Origin: Lachnospiraceae bacterium
Lineage (GTDB): Bacteria; Bacillota; Clostridia; Lachnospirales; Lachnospiraceae
Assembly (NCBI GenBank): GCA_015258095.1
Contig: JABZIV010000059.1
Coordinates: forward strand, 1 to 7,903
Direction of reading: 5' to 3'
Length of the DNA: 7,903 bases
Shown: positions 5,906-7,903 of the stretch, piece by piece
Position numbering within the stretch: position 1 is the first letter of the stretch
How the letters are laid out: each line of letters opens with the position of its first letter
Position numbers and translations under genes: made by a program
Notes under the pieces: generated by a model
The model's input: the letters and a program-made list of their open reading frames with translations, nothing else
What the model was told of the DNA's origin: nothing
Database searches by the model: none

Positions 5906-7723
5906 TTATTCCGCCTCCACATGATACAAGGCATAGAAATAGCCCTTTTTCTCCAGGAGTTCCGTAAAGTTTCCTTCTTCCTCTACTTTCCCGTTCTTTA
6001 GAACAGATATTCTATCCACACGGCTTAAAATCCGACTGTCCAAGTCGTGTAGGACTAAAATTTCCGTCGTATTTTCAATATTTAGCAAGGTATCCAAGAT
6101 CAGATAACTATTTTCCTTGTCCAAAGACGCGGTGATTTCGTCCGCAAGTAAAATGGGGGTTTTTCGCAGCAAGCTTCGCGCAATACTGATTCTCTGTCTC
6201 TCTCCGCCGGACAAGGCTGCCCCGTTTTCTCCACATCGATAGCTTAAGCCCTTTTCCTTTACGAGATTCCGAAGTCCTGCCCGCTCTATCACGGACTGTA
6301 ACTCCTCTTCCCGGTAAGTCTGAAAAAGACAGATATTTTCTCGAATCGTGCCGTCAAAGATAAAGACCTCCTGCTGAATGTAGGAGATTTCCTTGAAAAT
6401 CCTGTCTTCTCCCAAATCCACGGTATCCTGCCCGCCAATGCGGATTGTCCCGGACTGTGCTCTTTCCATGCCCATAAGGATTTTCAAAATGCTGGACTTT
6501 CCGCTTCCGGAAGTCCCGAGAAGAACCACCTTCTCTCCCTCTTTTACCTGCAAGTTTAACTCTTTCAGAACTTCTTTTCCTTCCGAATAGGAGAAGCAAA
6601 TCTGATTAAAGAGAAGTTCTCCGCGAAGGGAAGGTATCGGTTCATCCAAACTTTGCTTTTGCGCTCTTATCTCTTGTTCTTCTACTATTTTTTGATCTTC
6701 TATAGCCGTTTGCATCTCCGCTATTTGTTCCTCTTTTACTCTATTGTTCTCCGGCGTATTTTGCGGCACTTCCTCCCTTTTTATTGTATCCCAAAACTTA
6801 TCCGTAAGCCTGTACGCGGCCTTCGCTTCCGTAAGCATGGAAGGAAGCGAACTTAAAGGATCAATCAGATAATGAATCAGCTGTGAGAAGGCAATGACCG
6901 TTCCGATGGAAATGCTATGCCTGGTAAAGGCGATATAGGCTGATAGAAAAAGGATGGAAAGCCTTGTAACATAGCCGGAAATAGCCGCAAAGTAATTTAC
7001 CTTTTCGACGCACCTTTCCCGTCTCAACATCGTTTCTTCCGTTTTTTCGTTTACCGCAGCATGTAATTTCGAAAAGATAGCTTCCACCTTATAGCTCTTG
7101 ATAATGGTAAAACCGATGGAAAAGTCTTTTAAAAAAGCAAGATACTCCGCATTCTTCGTCGATAAACGGTCCTCCAGCTCTCCCATATTTTTTCCGGAAT
7201 ACAGCGCTGCAAAGAAAGGAATGAGAGAAAGCGCGCAGGACATACAGGCCAAAAAGACATTGTAACGAAGCATCACGATCATCGCGCCGATACCGCAGAA
7301 AAGAATCTGCGTGATAATCGGAATCTGATCGAGAAACTGCTCTTTTATCTTCATGAGGTCATTACTTAATGCGGAAAGATACACCGAACTGTTCGAAGCA
7401 TAAAAATCCGCAACCTTCTTTTTCAATAAATAAGCACAGGCAAAGTTCCGGTACTGTAAGACCGCCCTGGTACTGAATTTTGTTCTGAAAAAATATGTCG
7501 CTACGGCGGAAAAGAACTCCATCAAAAAAATACCGGCAGTAAGAAGAATAATCCCCCTTAAAGAATATTCCCTACTTCCCGATAAGTAATCAATCAGAAT
7601 CTGAAAAAGCTGCGGTACCGAAAGAATCGCCAAAGATAAAACACTGGTTCCAAGCACCGCCATAAACAAATTCAAGCTATTATTTCTAAAAAAATTCCGG
7701 CTCAGCGGATTGCATTTTAACAT
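5906..7723 (-). CDS. ABC exporter half-transporter (membrane domain fused to ATPase)
   Basis: The 605-residue protein has a type-I exporter membrane domain followed by an ATP-binding domain. About six hydrophobic segments lie within residues 18-295. ATPase motifs are all intact: Walker A GTSGSGKS at 403-410, Q-loop YIQQ at 448-451, signature LSGGE at 504-508, Walker B ILLADE at 524-529 with catalytic Glu529, D-loop ASLD at 532-535, and the switch histidine His559. It should work as a homodimer, or pair with a second half-transporter outside the window. There is no N-terminal peptidase domain. A charged, Glu/Gln-rich linker at about 318-365 between the domains is longer than usual. The ATG is supported by GAAGGG, though 12 bases upstream is rather far; an in-frame TGA lies two codons upstream, which excludes a longer start. 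The substrate (lipid, peptide or drug) cannot be told from sequence. Confidence 0.93.
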   Translation of the reverse strand: MLKCNPLSRNFFRNNSLNLFMAVLGTSVLSLAILSVPQLFQILIDYLSGSREYSLRGIILLTAGIFLMEFFSAVATYFFRTKFSTRAVLQYRNFACAYLLKKKVADFYASNSSVYLSALSNDLMKIKEQFLDQIPIITQILFCGIGAMIVMLRYNVFLACMSCALSLIPFFAALYSGKNMGELEDRLSTKNAEYLAFLKDFSIGFTIIKSYKVEAIFSKLHAAVNEKTEETMLRRERCVEKVNYFAAISGYVTRLSILFLSAYIAFTRHSISIGTVIAFSQLIHYLIDPLSSLPSMLTEAKAAYRLTDKFWDTIKREEVPQNTPENNRVKEEQIAEMQTAIEDQKIVEEQEIRAQKQSLDEPIPSLRGELLFNQICFSYSEGKEVLKELNLQVKEGEKVVLLGTSGSGKSSILKILMGMERAQSGTIRIGGQDTVDLGEDRIFKEISYIQQEVFIFDGTIRENICLFQTYREEELQSVIERAGLRNLVKEKGLSYRCGENGAALSGGERQRISIARSLLRKTPILLADEITASLDKENSYLILDTLLNIENTTEILVLHDLDSRILSRVDRISVLKNGKVEEEGNFTELLEKKGYFYALYHVEAE

Positions 7724-7774
7724 GATTCAAGTATGCCCTTCGTTGTTCTACCTCACGATAAATATTCTATATTA

Positions 7775-7804
7775 TTTATAATAGCATAAGTAAATTTATT
7801 ACAA
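7775..7804 (-). promoter_or_regulatory. Candidate promoter of the ABC exporter gene
   Basis: On the minus strand, TTGTAA at 7804..7799 (-35) and TATAAA at 7780..7775 (-10) are separated by 18 bases. The start would lie near 7768, with a leader of about 45 bases. The region is very AT-rich, so other pairings are possible, such as TTTACT with TATAGA slightly further downstream. Confidence 0.42.
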
Positions 7805-7888
7805 AAGAACCGATAAGCTACATCCTTGTAAGCTGTTCAACTATCCTTTTAACTAAGATGCTTATATAACTATTTACTTACATGCTAT
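7781..7888. repeat. Nested imperfect inverted repeat upstream of the ABC gene
   Basis: The left arm ATAGCATAAGTAAAT (7781-7795) is the reverse complement of ATTTACTTACATGCTAT (7872-7888) apart from a two-base insertion. Inside them, ATAAGCTACATC (7813-7824) and GATGCTTAT (7857-7865) pair with a three-base bulge. The whole 108-base unit could fold as a long imperfect cruciform or be the remnant of a small non-coding mobile element. No clear target-site duplication is visible. The rest of 7724-7903 shows no gene or RNA I can recognise. Confidence 0.4.
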
Positions 7889-7903
7889 ACAGGACTTTTC
7901 AAT

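Noticed and set aside
7724..7726. In-frame TGA two codons before the ABC start as a possible selenocysteine codon
   Set aside because: The TGA lies upstream of a normal ATG, ABC exporters are not selenoproteins, and no SECIS-like hairpin is apparent after it. It simply closes the frame.
1..7903. CRISPR array, insertion sequence, phage or defence system
   Set aside because: No regularly spaced repeats, transposase, integrase, nuclease or reverse transcriptase motifs are present. All five complete genes belong to recognisable transport, esterase or selenocysteine families.

Overview
The window reads as a stretch of chromosome from a low-to-mid GC, anaerobic Gram-positive bacterium, most likely Bacillota of the Clostridia type. 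This rests on the gene families (a bacterial-type SelA/SelB pair, an AGCS sodium:amino-acid symporter), strong AAGGAGG-type ribosome binding sites, sigma-A-like promoters and compact intrinsic terminators with U-tracts. I cannot name a genus from the sequence alone. All five complete genes lie on the minus strand, so they read from right to left, and together they fill most of the window.

From right to left. (1) Positions 7724-7903 are an AT-rich upstream region with an imperfect nested inverted repeat and a plausible promoter. (2) 5906-7723 encodes a half-size ABC exporter (membrane domain fused to ATPase) with an unusually long charged linker. It ends in a strong hairpin terminator whose stem abuts the stop codon. 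(3) 5721-5863 is the control region of the selenium operon. It has two TATAAT-like -10 elements, a perfect 13-bp direct repeat, and three short segments that could form two mutually exclusive hairpins, the second followed by five U. (4) 4308-5720 is selA, 2383-4311 is selB (GTG start, 4-nt GTGA overlap with selA), and 1742-2371 is an SGNH/GDSL esterase-like gene starting 11 nt after selB. These three look like one transcription unit. (5) 1599-1741 carries a weak hairpin behind the esterase gene and a very good promoter for the next gene. (6) 219-1598 is an AGCS sodium:alanine/glycine symporter, closed by a strong terminator at 94-141. (7) Positions 1-24 hold a probable start of a further minus-strand gene that runs off the left edge.

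SelA converts seryl-tRNA(Sec) to selenocysteyl-tRNA(Sec) using selenophosphate. SelB is the dedicated GTPase that delivers this tRNA to UGA codons marked by a SECIS hairpin. The other genes needed (selD for selenophosphate, selC for tRNA(Sec)) and any selenoprotein are not in this window. The esterase gene is the odd partner in the selenium operon. The symporter and ABC exporter have their own promoters and terminators and look functionally independent.

Most of the window is ordinary housekeeping or accessory metabolism. I do not see a clear undescribed system. The best candidates for follow-up are the possible attenuator or operator array in the selA leader and the esterase gene coupled to selB.
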